Assembly: GCA_020635255.1 (NCBI GenBank)
Contig: JACKAC010000002.1
Location: forward strand, 434,001 to 498,000
From: Ignavibacteriales bacterium
Lineage (GTDB): Bacteria > Bacteroidota > Ignavibacteria > Tepidaquicellales > Tepidaquicellaceae
Length of the DNA: 64,000 bases
Direction of reading: 5' to 3'
Under the pieces are notes generated by a model that saw only the letters and a program-made list of their open reading frames with translations, did no database searches and had not been told where the DNA came from. Position 1 is the first letter of the stretch; every line of letters begins with the position of its first letter. Positions 41,412 to 50,546 of this stretch are shown here, in pieces. The translations under genes and the position numbers were made by a program.

Positions 41412-42347
41412 TTATGAAACCGTAAATTTCTGTTCTATTTCACATTTTTTAGTCTTTAACTTACATAAATAATCACCTTTAGAAAGTGTTTGTGCGCTAT
41501 ATTCGAACTCGTAATCACCAATTTCAAACATACGATTAAATGGTTTATCAATTATTTTATCATTTGAGTTTAGGATGATTAATTTAGCTCTAGATCGTTC
41601 AGCTATTGAAAATTGTATTCTAGTATTTACAATAAGTTTACTTGGAGTAAGCTGCTCTAACGAAAATGCTGCAGGGTTAGTTTTACTTTGAATTAGTTTA
41701 GAACCATCAAATATGATTTTACTTTTCCAAGAGAGAATAAAAGTAATACCAATAAATAAAATAATTACTATAAAGTTTGAAACTGTAATTACAAAATTAC
41801 TATCTACCCTAAAATCAAAAAAATTATAATATTTTTCCAAAACTAGAACCTCAAAATAGAAATTTGGTGTTGAAGTTAAGCCTAACAAAATTAAACAACT
41901 TAGAGCAAAAGTTATTCTAATTGGGATGTTGGAAGTAATAACTACGATTAAGCTACAAATTGTAATTAATATAGATCCAAAGATTGATTTCTGAGCCCCT
42001 CCAAAAAGGTAAATCATCATTGATACATCTAATATTAAAATTGCCGTAACGAAGATTAACCATACAAGAGACCATTTTGGGTTATTGACCTTAATTGAAA
42101 AACGATAGGGACTTCTTGATAAATAATTTTTTTGGGGGCTACACACCCAACAAAAAAAAAGGGTTATACCAAACACAATAAGATTGACAAATACTATAGT
42201 AGAAGTTGGAATTGGTGTATATATACAAGATACTATGTTGGCTAAAAAAATGACATATGCGGAAGATATCACGGCAATAATAAGTCCACTATATAATAAA
42301 AACTCATGTCTTTCTGAAAGATATTCTAATTTTTCGATCGGTTCCAT
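41412..42347 (-). CDS. Six-TM protein with a C-terminal sorting-domain-like beta fold
   Basis: A 311-residue protein with about six membrane helices in the first 225 residues (for example LIIAVISSAYVIFLANIV; ITVSNFIVIILFIGITFIL) and a soluble C-terminal domain of about 85 residues. That domain reads TRIQFSIAERSRAKLIILNS, FEIGDYEFEYSAQ and LSKGDYLCKLKTKKCEIEQ: the same layout (T-x-I-x-F, then x-L-x-I, G-x-Y-E, L-x-x-G-x-Y-x-x-K) as T9SS/FlgD-like Ig-type ends seen in the two secreted proteins of this window. Strongly AT-rich. It lies 3 bases after the CDP-alcohol phosphatidyltransferase gene. Confidence 0.55.
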   Translation of the reverse strand: MEPIEKLEYLSERHEFLLYSGLIIAVISSAYVIFLANIVSCIYTPIPTSTIVFVNLIVFGITLFFCWVCSPQKNYLSRSPYRFSIKVNNPKWSLVWLIFVTAILILDVSMMIYLFGGAQKSIFGSILITICSLIVVITSNIPIRITFALSCLILLGLTSTPNFYFEVLVLEKYYNFFDFRVDSNFVITVSNFIVIILFIGITFILSWKSKIIFDGSKLIQSKTNPAAFSLEQLTPSKLIVNTRIQFSIAERSRAKLIILNSNDKIIDKPFNRMFEIGDYEFEYSAQTLSKGDYLCKLKTKKCEIEQKFTVS

Positions 42348-42350
42348 TAG

Positions 42351-42956
42351 TTAAAAGATTTCAATTAATTCATTTGTCGAAATTAGATTTTTGGGAATTT
42401 CTTTACATCTTCTCCAATAGTCACAAAATGAATTGAAACTAAAATAAAGCATTATAGTGCAAGGAATAAAAGTGTAATGAGGTTCAACTAAGTAAGTTAT
42501 AAAGGTAATTGCCGTAAAAACTCCTGCCAATTTTGCTGTTACATGCGGATATAAGAGATATCCTTGAAATATTTTTATTGAACAATATCCGCTAACAGCA
42601 ATCTCTCTAAGCAAAATAAATAGATAAATTGGTAGGAAATTCAAATCGATAATTAAAAGAGAAATGCAGCTAATTTGGATCACTAACCTATCCACTAATG
42701 AATCAAGTAATCTTCTTTTTACTCTCCATTTGGAAATTGAATACAACGAGGTTTTTTTAAATAATTCACCATCGTAGTAATCCAACACAACATTTGCCAA
42801 GATCATTGACGTGATCGTGAAAATATTATCAACGCCAAATGTTAGAATGAAAAAACCTAAGTAAGAAATAATTACTAAACGAATAAAAATCATTCCAAAA
42901 CTTATAAGTGAAAGAATTTTATCGGATTTGCTTACTAGTACTAATGTAGTGTTCAT
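42351..42956 (-). CDS. Divergent CDP-alcohol phosphatidyltransferase-like protein
   Basis: A 201-residue integral membrane protein. It has the family's metal site: DYYDG (D59, D62) and LLDSLVD (D85, D89), giving D-x2-DG and D-x3-D. The glycine that precedes the second pair is an arginine (R81). The PgsA-like segment REIAVSGYCSIK and the later AKLAGVFTAITF match PgsA's RE-x-x-VSG and K-x-x-T parts. Enzymes of the family join a CDP-linked lipid to an alcohol headgroup. Strongly AT-rich and next to the six-TM protein, so this pair is likely foreign. Activity is not assured because the motif is altered. Confidence 0.65.
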   Translation of the reverse strand: MNTTLVLVSKSDKILSLISFGMIFIRLVIISYLGFFILTFGVDNIFTITSMILANVVLDYYDGELFKKTSLYSISKWRVKRRLLDSLVDRLVIQISCISLLIIDLNFLPIYLFILLREIAVSGYCSIKIFQGYLLYPHVTAKLAGVFTAITFITYLVEPHYTFIPCTIMLYFSFNSFCDYWRRCKEIPKNLISTNELIEIF

Positions 42957-43367
42957 ATTAATGTTTTTTTCTAATAATACTTATAAAAGTAGAGCAATAC
43001 TAGGATAAATTATTAAAAAACACAAATAATTCGTGTGTAATTGTAAGCGTAACTTACAATTTTTGAAATTTAATGTCAACGTGTTAAGTTTTTTAATATT
43101 TGGAGAATACCCTACAGCACTACTAAAGGGAAGCAAGTGAATTTGCCTTTTTAAAATGTTGGTAAGGGAAAGTTATTTTAGAAAGATTTGAATCAATTTA
43201 AGGGTCTAAACTAAAAAAATCAAAAGGAATTGTAAAATCTTTTAAGAGGAAAAATAGCAGAATTGAGTATTTCAGATGTTTGTAAAGCACAAACAGAAAT
43301 CATAATGTTATCTGAAGAAAGAGTAATTGCGGAATCCACTAATGTGAGACTATACTTCATGTCATAT
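42957..43367. other. AT-rich non-coding stretch
   Basis: About 411 bases with no gene that I can support. A TTG-initiated frame from 43263 (SISDVCKAQTEII...) looks like the beginning of a gene that is cut by the DUF1572 gene's 3' end; no strong hairpin was found. Nothing else recognised. Confidence 0.4.
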
Positions 43368-43913
43368 CTAAAATTCTCCATGCTCTTTCTTCATCCTGTC
43401 ATTGAAATCTTTGGAGCCTCCGCGGGGGACGGAGAGCGATCCCCAGTTGTCTTTGGCGAGGTATTTTGCCATGTAGATTATCTGTCCGAGGTGATAGGCG
43501 TAGTGTGAGAGCTGGCGGTTGATGGCTTCGACTACGTAGTGGTCTTCACCGCGTATCTTTATTTTCTTCATGAGGTCATTTGGTGTGAGAGATCCGAGGG
43601 CGTCGAAGACACACTTCCATCCTTTTTCCCACCTGTCTATTATATCGTCTTTATCGGTGTAGAAGAGCTGTTCGAATTCTTCGTCCCGGTTGCGCCATTC
43701 TTTTTCACCGTCGGAGGTGAGGAAGTCCGTCCAGCGCGAGAGCATATTACCGCTCAGGTGGCGTATGATTATCGCGATAGAGTTGGTCTCTTCGTCGGGA
43801 GTGAAGAAGAAGTCTTCGTCTTTTATATGTGAGAATGCTTTATCGCCGAGGGATTTGAGTTCGCGGAATTTTTTTACCGCGTCTTCGAGGTAATATTGTG
43901 CGAGTTCGTTCAT
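43368..43913 (-). CDS. DUF1572 family protein (DinB-like fold)
   Basis: A 181-residue protein of the DinB/YfiT-like four-helix fold (DUF1572). Typical features are YYLEDAVKKFRELKSLGDKAF, SIAIIIRHLSGNMLSRWTDFLTSDGEK near residue 45, and INRQLSHYAYHLGQIIYMAKYL near 133; three histidines in these segments (H52, H136, H140 by count) are the likely metal ligands of the fold. Function is unknown; family members are often thiol S-transferases. Its composition is that of the core genome, unlike the AT-rich pair just before it. Confidence 0.85.
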   Translation of the reverse strand: MNELAQYYLEDAVKKFRELKSLGDKAFSHIKDEDFFFTPDEETNSIAIIIRHLSGNMLSRWTDFLTSDGEKEWRNRDEEFEQLFYTDKDDIIDRWEKGWKCVFDALGSLTPNDLMKKIKIRGEDHYVVEAINRQLSHYAYHLGQIIYMAKYLAKDNWGSLSVPRGGSKDFNDRMKKEHGEF

Positions 43914-43999
43914 GAAATAAATATAGCAAATAAAGTTTACAGAGTTAATGTAGTTTGTCGAGAGTTGTTATGTGATATGTATCACACGCTTGTATTTCA

Positions 44000-44030
44000 T
44001 TGAAGGGCAGAGGGGTTATAGTTAATTTTG
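44000..44030 (+). promoter_or_regulatory. Bacteroidota-type promoter of the T9SS propeller gene
   Basis: TTG at 44000-44002, a 20-base spacer, TAATTTTG at 44023-44030. This is the same arrangement as for gdhA and nrdJ. The start codon at 44102 is about 70 bases downstream. Confidence 0.7.
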
Positions 44031-44101
44031 TAATAAGGGAAAGCGAATGTGTGACGTACCAGGGAAACAATTGATAAAGCTAAGAAAAGGAGGATATAGT
44101 A

Positions 44102-46219
44102 ATGAAAAAGCTCGTTTTACTAGTTTTTGTGTTGTTCTTTTTCTCGCCCAACTTATACCCTCAATGGATGCGAACTAACGGACCGGAAGGAATTTCTATC
44201 CGTACACTTACGACGTTAAAATCCACAATTTTTGCCGGAACTGAAGTAAACGGCACCTATTCATCTACCGACGACGGGCTTACGTGGACGCCTGTCAATT
44301 CCGGAATAGAAAACCTGCGTGTAAGCAGTCTTGCTTACAAGTCGGGCAACCTCTTTGCGGGAACATTCGGCAAAGGTGTTTACCATTCAACCGACCATGG
44401 AAATACATGGACAGCGCCTTTGAACGGAAATGATCTTGCCGTAACTTCAATGGTAATAAACGGACAGTATGTATTTGCCGGCGCTATCACAAATGGCGTA
44501 TACCGGTCTTCCGATGACGGAGCAACATGGGATAATGTGCTTCCCGGACAGACCACAAGCATTCAATCTATGTGTGTAAACGGAGGTAACATATTCGCCG
44601 CATCATCCAACTACACATTTAAGTCAACAAACAATGGTGATAACTGGAGTATAGTTCACGACCTCGACGGTGCGGCATTATTTACAATGTATTCTGCCGG
44701 AAATATGATCATAGCCGGAGGCAGGAATAAGGTTTACCGGACTATGAATGGCGGCGATAACTGGGAAACGATAAGCGTTTCTTTCCCGGGGTCGCTTGTA
44801 AATATCTACGATATAGCAGAGTCAGGCGGAATGCTCTTTGCTGCCACATCCAGTTTCGGTGTTTATTCATCTTCAGATAACGGTAGTACGTGGGCGCCAA
44901 CAAACCAGGGCATGGGACCAACGCAGGATGTAAGAGCGCTGACGGTCACCAGCTCATCCACGCTATTGGCAGGACTTCATTATATAGGTATTTACAGGTC
45001 CGAGGATAATGGCGCAAGCTGGGATAAATCCAATTCGGGATTTACAGCCGGCTCCACAATGGCAAGTATGCTGGCAAGCGGATCATATGTGTATGCCGGA
45101 ACCCGTGGTGACGGTATATATAGAAGCGGTGATAACGGAGATAATTGGGTCAAACTTATGGGAGATAATGACACAGTTAATTATTCTCATGTGAATGTAA
45201 TGTGTGAAAAAGATGAAGTGATCTTTGCTTCAATGAGAATAAATTTCTATGCTACTATATATAAGTCCACCGATGAAGGCTTGACATGGATCCGCAGCGG
45301 AAACGGTCTTCCTCCCGGGCTTCCATTTGTATTCAGCCTGGCAAAAAGCGGAGGAAACTTAATTGCCGGAACTTACCTGGGTGTGTATTATTCACCGGAT
45401 GACGGTTTAAACTGGTACTCGACGAATCTCAACTTCAGCGTAATAGAGGCTGTCGCAGCAGGCGCGAATAACGTTGCCTATGCAACAGTGCCTGAGGTAG
45501 GTCTCTACAGGTCGATCGATAATGGTGTAACATGGACCCCCAGCCTTTTGAGTCCGGGAGTAGATTTCGTTACACTGGAGGCGATCGATAATTACGCGTA
45601 TGCCGGAGCATTCTTTAACGGTACCAGATACACCAATGATTATGGAAACTCATGGTTCTATGGAAGCGGTTTTCCGTTCGAGGCATCGGTCTTTGCAATG
45701 AATGCATTTGGCAATGGACTGGTAGTTGTCGGAACGGATGTCGAACAATCCTGGACTTACATCTCGCAGGATCATGGTATCAATTACACTCCATTCGGAG
45801 AAGGTCTTTCCCCGACGGCATCTGTGGAGGCATTTGCCGTAAACGATACTTATATCTTTGGCGGGTCGGATCATAACGGAGTCTGGAGAAGATTGAGACC
45901 TGATGTAGTCGGTATATCGGGTCAGCAGAACAGTCTTCCGGAGAGATTTCTCCTGAGCCAGAATTATCCAAATCCATTTAACCCGTCCACAAGGATAGCT
46001 TATGAGCTCCCGGGCAATAGCCGTGTTAGTCTTACGGTATATGACGTGCTCGGACGAAGCGTTATCAATCTTGTGAACAAAGAACAAACTGCGGGACGAT
46101 ATAGTGTAGTCTGGGACGGCAGAAACTCAAACGGTAATCTCGTAAACAGCGGGGTTTATTTTTACCGGCTGGATGCGGGAAGCTTTACCGAAACAAAAAG
46201 AATGGTCCTTGTAAAATAA
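44102..46219 (+). CDS. T9SS-secreted multi-repeat beta-propeller protein
   Basis: A 705-residue exported protein: signal peptide (LVLLVFVLFFFSPNLYPQ), about twelve repeats built on SxDDGxTW (YSSTDDGLTWTPVNSG, YHSTDHGNTWTAPLN, YRSSDDGATWDNV and so on), and the type IX sorting domain at the end (LSQNYPNPFNPSTRIAYELPG, VYDVLGRSV, AGRYSVVWDGRN, FTETKRMVLVK). It has a strong ribosome binding site (AAGGAGGA, 7 bases before ATG), rare here, and a good promoter and terminator. Likely an abundantly made surface protein. The repeats resemble BNR/sialidase-type asp boxes, but no catalytic residues are claimed. Confidence 0.88.
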   Translation: MKKLVLLVFVLFFFSPNLYPQWMRTNGPEGISIRTLTTLKSTIFAGTEVNGTYSSTDDGLTWTPVNSGIENLRVSSLAYKSGNLFAGTFGKGVYHSTDHGNTWTAPLNGNDLAVTSMVINGQYVFAGAITNGVYRSSDDGATWDNVLPGQTTSIQSMCVNGGNIFAASSNYTFKSTNNGDNWSIVHDLDGAALFTMYSAGNMIIAGGRNKVYRTMNGGDNWETISVSFPGSLVNIYDIAESGGMLFAATSSFGVYSSSDNGSTWAPTNQGMGPTQDVRALTVTSSSTLLAGLHYIGIYRSEDNGASWDKSNSGFTAGSTMASMLASGSYVYAGTRGDGIYRSGDNGDNWVKLMGDNDTVNYSHVNVMCEKDEVIFASMRINFYATIYKSTDEGLTWIRSGNGLPPGLPFVFSLAKSGGNLIAGTYLGVYYSPDDGLNWYSTNLNFSVIEAVAAGANNVAYATVPEVGLYRSIDNGVTWTPSLLSPGVDFVTLEAIDNYAYAGAFFNGTRYTNDYGNSWFYGSGFPFEASVFAMNAFGNGLVVVGTDVEQSWTYISQDHGINYTPFGEGLSPTASVEAFAVNDTYIFGGSDHNGVWRRLRPDVVGISGQQNSLPERFLLSQNYPNPFNPSTRIAYELPGNSRVSLTVYDVLGRSVINLVNKEQTAGRYSVVWDGRNSNGNLVNSGVYFYRLDAGSFTETKRMVLVK

Positions 46220-46238
46220 TTTTTACGAGGTGCTACTC

Positions 46239-46268
46239 AAAAAAGGCGGCGGCATGCCGCCTTTTTTT
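46239..46268 (+). terminator. Strong terminator after the T9SS propeller gene
   Basis: AAAAAA-GGCGGC, loop GGCAT, GCCGCC, then seven T. GC-rich perfect stem with poly-T. Confidence 0.9.
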
Positions 46269-46675
46269 ATGTTACTTGTGTCAGAAAAAATCTTCGGTAA
46301 TTAATAATGTGAATATTTTGTTATATGTGTGTCAGGAAGTTGTTAGGATTTGATGCAAAAAAAAATGGGGGCGAAAAAATACCCTTTAGTCAAGTGATTT
46401 ATGGTGGGATTGCAATTTGTTAATAATGTTAGTAACTCGTAAAACCTTGTTAATAACTATTGTTCTCCTTGACAGAATTATCGGATTTACACAAAATTAA
46501 AAAAATTTGATTTTGTTAATTAGAAACGTTAATTTTGTTTTAACCCCATTCTTTGACTTAAATATTTACAATTTTAAGCCAATCATTTAGTTTAAGCAGT
46601 TAAGGGAGATTTTCCTCACAGGGTAAAAACTCTACATTAAATCATTTTTCATTAATTTACAAATTTCATTATGAT
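46269..46675. other. Non-coding leader region of nrdJ
   Basis: About 400 AT-rich bases. I looked for a cobalamin riboswitch, because this is a B12-dependent enzyme, but saw no B12-box core (GCCACTG) or matching fold. It contains the promoter at 46506-46537 and nothing else I recognise. Confidence 0.5.
46506..46537 (+). promoter_or_regulatory. Bacteroidota-type promoter of nrdJ
   Basis: TTTG at 46506-46509, 20-base spacer, TAATTTTG at 46530-46537: a full match to the -33/-7 consensus. Predicts a leader of about 130 bases before the ATG at 46676. Confidence 0.75.
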
Positions 46676-49600
46676 ATGAAAATTAATAGGGTATTCACAG
46701 TAAATAGTGAGCACGCTAAGGACACGATTGACTTTGAAAAGAGATCATCCGTTATACGCAACCCCGACGGCTCTATTGTTTTCGAGATGAATGACATACT
46801 CATCCCCAAGCATTGGTCGCAAGTAGCCACCGACATCATCGCACAGAAGTACTTCCGCAAAGCCGGAGTCCCAAAGCACCTAAAGAAAGTCGAAGAAGAG
46901 GGAGTTCCCGAATGGCTTCAGAGGTCTGAGCCGGACGAGGAGAAGTTGTCCGAGCTCGATAACGAAGACAGGTACGGATCGGAGACCGATTCCGCGCAGG
47001 TATTTAACCGCCTGGCAGGATGCTGGACGTACTGGGGCTGGAAGCACAATTACTTTAACACAGAAGAGGACGCAAAGAACTTTTACGACGAGATGTTTTA
47101 CATGCTCGCGATGCAGTTCTCCGCCCCGAATTCACCTCAATGGTTCAATACAGGATTGAACTGGGCTTATGGAATCAAAGGTCCGGCGCAGGGACATCTG
47201 TATGTGGACGCAGAGACAGGTGAACTGAAAAGATCAGAGGACGCTTACACACATCCGCAGCCACACGCATGCTTCATACAATCGGTCAGCGATGACCTGG
47301 TGAATGAAGGCGGTATAATGGACCTGTGGGTGAGGGAAGCAAGGTTATTCAAATACGGTTCCGGTACGGGATCGAATTTTTCTGCAATAAGAGGAGACAG
47401 TGAACCCCTTAGCGGCGGCGGTAAGTCGTCCGGTTTAATGTCGTTCCTGAAAATAGGAGACAGGAGCGCGGGGGCAATAAAATCCGGCGGTACAACAAGA
47501 CGTGCTGCAAAGATGGTCACTCTCGACATGGACCATCCGGATATAGAAGAGTATATTAACTGGAAGGTGAAGGAAGAGCAAAAGGTAGCGGCACTCGTAG
47601 CCGGCTCAAAGTCTCTAAACGTGCACCTTAACAGGATAATGAAAGCCTGTCACGCGGGTCATCCCGAAAACGACCTTTTCGACAGGAAGAAGAACAAGCA
47701 ATTGGCGGCAGCCATCGCCGAGGCTAAAAAAGCTCATATTCCCGTAAACTATATAGAGAGAGTGGTTCAGCTTGCTAAGCTGGGTCATAAGGAGATTCAT
47801 GTTCCCGTCTATAATACAGACTGGAACTCGGAAGCCTATGCTACCGTGTCGGGTCAGAACTCGAATAACAGCATAAGAGCAACCAACGGGTTTATGGAGG
47901 CAGTCCAGAACGATGAGGACTGGAACCTCTATTGGAGAGTAGAGCTTGAAAAAGCCGAAGCCGAAAAGCGGGATCCAAAGCCGTACAAGATTATCCCCGC
48001 AAAGGAATTATGGGACCAGATAGCGTTTAGCGCGTGGGCATGCGCAGACCCGGGAATACAGTTCCACACTACTATTAATGAGTGGCATACATGCCCGGCA
48101 GGCGGAGAAATTAAAGCATCGAATCCGTGTTCGGAATACATGTTCCTGGATGATACCGCGTGTAACCTTGCATCGCTGAACCTGGTGAAATTTTATGACG
48201 ACGATTCGGAAGAGTTCCAGATAGACAAATTCCGTCATGCGACGAGGCTATGGACGGTAGTGCTCGAGCTCAGCGTACTCATGGCGCAATTTCCAAGCAA
48301 GGAGATCGCACAGCTTTCATACGAGTACAGGACGCTCGGACTTGGCTACGCGAACATGGGCGCTCTATTAATGAGGAAAGGTATTCCTTATGATTCCAAT
48401 GACGCTCTCGCGATAACGGGCGCAATAACGGCGATACTCCACATGACATCTTATGCTACTTCTGCTGAGATGGCTAAGGAGCTTGGCGCATTCCCGAGAT
48501 ACGAGGATAATAAAGAGAACATGCTGAGGGTAGTGAGAAATCACAGACGCGCGGCATATAATCTCGCAGAGAAAGATTACGAAGGATTGACAATATTCCC
48601 GATGGGAATAGACAAAAGATACTGTCCGGAAGAACTGCTAAAGGCGGCAAGGGACGCATCAGACCTCGCTCTTGAACTGGGCGATAAGTACGGCTACAGG
48701 AATGCGCAGGTTACGGTGATTGCTCCTACGGGAACAATCGGTCTGTTAATGGACTGCGATACTACGGGTGTCGAACCGGACTTCGCGCTGGTGAAATTCA
48801 AAAAGCTGGCAGGCGGCGGATATTTTAAGATCATCAACGAATCCGTACCTCCCGCACTGAAGAAGCTGGGCTACAATGAAAAAGAGATCGACGACATTGT
48901 AAAATATACAAAAGGACACGGAACACTGGTAGACTGTCCGCACATTAACGCAGGCACTCTGCTGGAAAAAGGATTTACGAAGGAAATAATAAAGCAGATA
49001 GAAAAATCACTTCCGTCTGTATTCGATATAAATTTCGCATTCAATAAGTGGTCGCTCGGCGCAGGATTCTGCAAGAACGTGCTCGGATTCTCCGAGGACA
49101 TGCTGGACGATCCTAACTTCAACATACTGACAGCGCTGGGATTCAGCAGGGAGCAGGTGGAGGAAGCCAACGATTACGTGTGCGGTGCAATGACCGTCGA
49201 AGGCGCCCCTCATTTAAAAGAGGAGCACTACGCGGTATTCGACTGCGCGAACAAATGCGGTAAGAAAGGTTCGAGATATATCAAAGCCGGCGCACACATC
49301 AGGCTTATGGCGGCGGCTCAGTCATTTATCTCAGGCGCAATATCCAAGACCATTAACCTGCCTAATGAGGCATCGGTCGAGGATATGAAGACTGCTTACA
49401 TGATGTCATGGAACCTGTGCCTGAAGGCAAACGCGCTCTACAGGGACGGCTCTAAGCTGTCACAGCCGTTGAATTCGATAACCGATGACGGTGATTACGA
49501 CGATGAAGTAATGGAAATAGCGGAAGAGATCGTTAAAAATAACAACGACATAGTAAAAGTTGCAGAGAAGATAATTCACAGGTACATCGCAAAGAGAAGG

Positions 49601-50335
49601 AAACTTCCATTCAGAAGGAAAGGATATACGCAGAAAGCAAAGATCGGAAACCATTCTGTTTATATCAGGACGGGTGAATACGAGAACGGACAGCTGGGAG
49701 AGATATTCATTGACATGCACAGGGAAGGCGCGGCATTCAGGAGTTTGATGAACTGCTTCGCTATCTCGATATCGCTGGGTCTACAGCACGGCGTACCGTT
49801 AGAGGAATTCATAGACGCCTTCGTTTACACCAGGTTCGAGCCGAACGGTATTGTAATGGGCAATGACAAGATAAAGATGTCGACTTCCATCATTGATTAT
49901 ATATTCAGGGAGTTGGCTGTAACATATCTCGGAAGAACCGACCTTGCTCATTTTACCGATGAAGCAAAGCTCAACAAAGGAATAGATATTCTTTCGATAT
50001 CCGGAAGCAAGAGCTCCGACGTGGAAGAGGACTTCGATGAAGAAGAAGTTTACAGCGAGAAGATAGTAGATGAGATACCGATGAGCCAGGTGAATGACGA
50101 CCCCGAGCTTCATATCAAAAATATGGAACCGGATTCACCTGAAGTAAAGATAAAACCTATTGCAAAAAAGACAGCAGTTTCACAAAACGGTACGAATGGA
50201 ATGTCCAAGTCAGAAGAAGCCAAGCTCAAAGGTTATACCGGTGACATCTGTACGGAGTGCGGAAGCAACACAATGGTAAGGAACGGAACGTGCCTTAAAT
50301 GTGTGACATGCGGCGGTACAAGCGGCTGCTCATAA
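46676..50335 (+). CDS. nrdJ: Vitamin B12-dependent ribonucleotide reductase (class II)
   Basis: Makes deoxyribonucleotides using adenosylcobalamin. A 1219-residue, single-chain NrdJ. Visible are GSGTGSNFSAIRG near 222, NPCSEYMFLDDTACNLASLN near residue 479 with the active-site cysteine, and APTGTIGLLMDCDTTGVEP near 681. A dimetal/zinc ribbon closes the protein (GDICTECGSNTMVRNGTCLKCVTCGGTSGCS). No small subunit or activase is present, as expected for class II. A consensus promoter lies upstream. Its last 30 or so bases are partly duplicated after the stop (50342-50407). Confidence 0.95.
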   Translation: MKINRVFTVNSEHAKDTIDFEKRSSVIRNPDGSIVFEMNDILIPKHWSQVATDIIAQKYFRKAGVPKHLKKVEEEGVPEWLQRSEPDEEKLSELDNEDRYGSETDSAQVFNRLAGCWTYWGWKHNYFNTEEDAKNFYDEMFYMLAMQFSAPNSPQWFNTGLNWAYGIKGPAQGHLYVDAETGELKRSEDAYTHPQPHACFIQSVSDDLVNEGGIMDLWVREARLFKYGSGTGSNFSAIRGDSEPLSGGGKSSGLMSFLKIGDRSAGAIKSGGTTRRAAKMVTLDMDHPDIEEYINWKVKEEQKVAALVAGSKSLNVHLNRIMKACHAGHPENDLFDRKKNKQLAAAIAEAKKAHIPVNYIERVVQLAKLGHKEIHVPVYNTDWNSEAYATVSGQNSNNSIRATNGFMEAVQNDEDWNLYWRVELEKAEAEKRDPKPYKIIPAKELWDQIAFSAWACADPGIQFHTTINEWHTCPAGGEIKASNPCSEYMFLDDTACNLASLNLVKFYDDDSEEFQIDKFRHATRLWTVVLELSVLMAQFPSKEIAQLSYEYRTLGLGYANMGALLMRKGIPYDSNDALAITGAITAILHMTSYATSAEMAKELGAFPRYEDNKENMLRVVRNHRRAAYNLAEKDYEGLTIFPMGIDKRYCPEELLKAARDASDLALELGDKYGYRNAQVTVIAPTGTIGLLMDCDTTGVEPDFALVKFKKLAGGGYFKIINESVPPALKKLGYNEKEIDDIVKYTKGHGTLVDCPHINAGTLLEKGFTKEIIKQIEKSLPSVFDINFAFNKWSLGAGFCKNVLGFSEDMLDDPNFNILTALGFSREQVEEANDYVCGAMTVEGAPHLKEEHYAVFDCANKCGKKGSRYIKAGAHIRLMAAAQSFISGAISKTINLPNEASVEDMKTAYMMSWNLCLKANALYRDGSKLSQPLNSITDDGDYDDEVMEIAEEIVKNNNDIVKVAEKIIHRYIAKRRKLPFRRKGYTQKAKIGNHSVYIRTGEYENGQLGEIFIDMHREGAAFRSLMNCFAISISLGLQHGVPLEEFIDAFVYTRFEPNGIVMGNDKIKMSTSIIDYIFRELAVTYLGRTDLAHFTDEAKLNKGIDILSISGSKSSDVEEDFDEEEVYSEKIVDEIPMSQVNDDPELHIKNMEPDSPEVKIKPIAKKTAVSQNGTNGMSKSEEAKLKGYTGDICTECGSNTMVRNGTCLKCVTCGGTSGCS

Positions 50336-50341
50336 TTAAAG

Positions 50342-50407
50342 AGTGACCTGCGGTCTACGACTCTTCGAGTAGTAGACTCGTAGAGAGGCACGAGCGGCTG
50401 CTCATAA
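50342..50407 (+). repeat. Duplicated nrdJ 3' end interrupted by a hairpin
   Basis: The nrdJ end has TGTGACATGCGG (50302-50313) and AGCGGCTGCTCATAA (50321-50335). After the stop, AGTGACCTGCGG (50342-50353) and AGCGGCTGCTCATAA (50393-50407) recur, but between them are about 39 other bases including a hairpin, arms TCTACGA (50354-50360) and TCGTAGA (50378-50384). The second copy, read as ...GTSGCS-stop, is not translated from nrdJ. Confidence 0.85.
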
Positions 50408-50428
50408 GATAAATAAGTCATTGTTTTC

Positions 50429-50460
50429 AAGCCAATTGCTTTCAAGTAATTGGCTTTTTT
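50429..50460 (+). terminator. Terminator after nrdJ
   Basis: AAGCCAATT (50429-50437), loop GCTTTCAAGT, AATTGGCTT (50448-50456), then a T run. It also shows that the next gene does not start at the upstream ATG at 50421. Confidence 0.85.
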
Positions 50461-50472
50461 GCTTACCCTATG

Positions 50473-50502
50473 AATTTATGGTATTTTTGTATTGCAATAA
50501 TC
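50473..50502 (+). promoter_or_regulatory. 30-bp stretch repeated upstream of the tandem pair (copy 1)
   Basis: AATTTATGGTATTT...GTATTGCAATAATC, 30 bases, differing from the copy at 51108-51137 at one position only (T versus G). It precedes the start codon by about 45 bases here and 55 bases there, so it may be the shared promoter or operator. Confidence 0.55.
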
Positions 50503-50546
50503 CTCTGGAAATATTAGGTTACTTCAAATCCTATAAAAGAATTGTT

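Noticed and set aside
43263..43508. Plus-strand frame SISDVCKAQTEII
   Set aside because: Most of it is antisense to the DUF1572 gene; only the first part lies in free DNA and it cannot be supported as a gene.
46269..46675. Cobalamin riboswitch ahead of nrdJ
   Set aside because: Expected for a B12 enzyme but no B12-box or fold was seen.
50421..50546. Upstream start of the first exported paralogue
   Set aside because: It overlaps the nrdJ terminator; the ATG at 50547 begins a good signal peptide.
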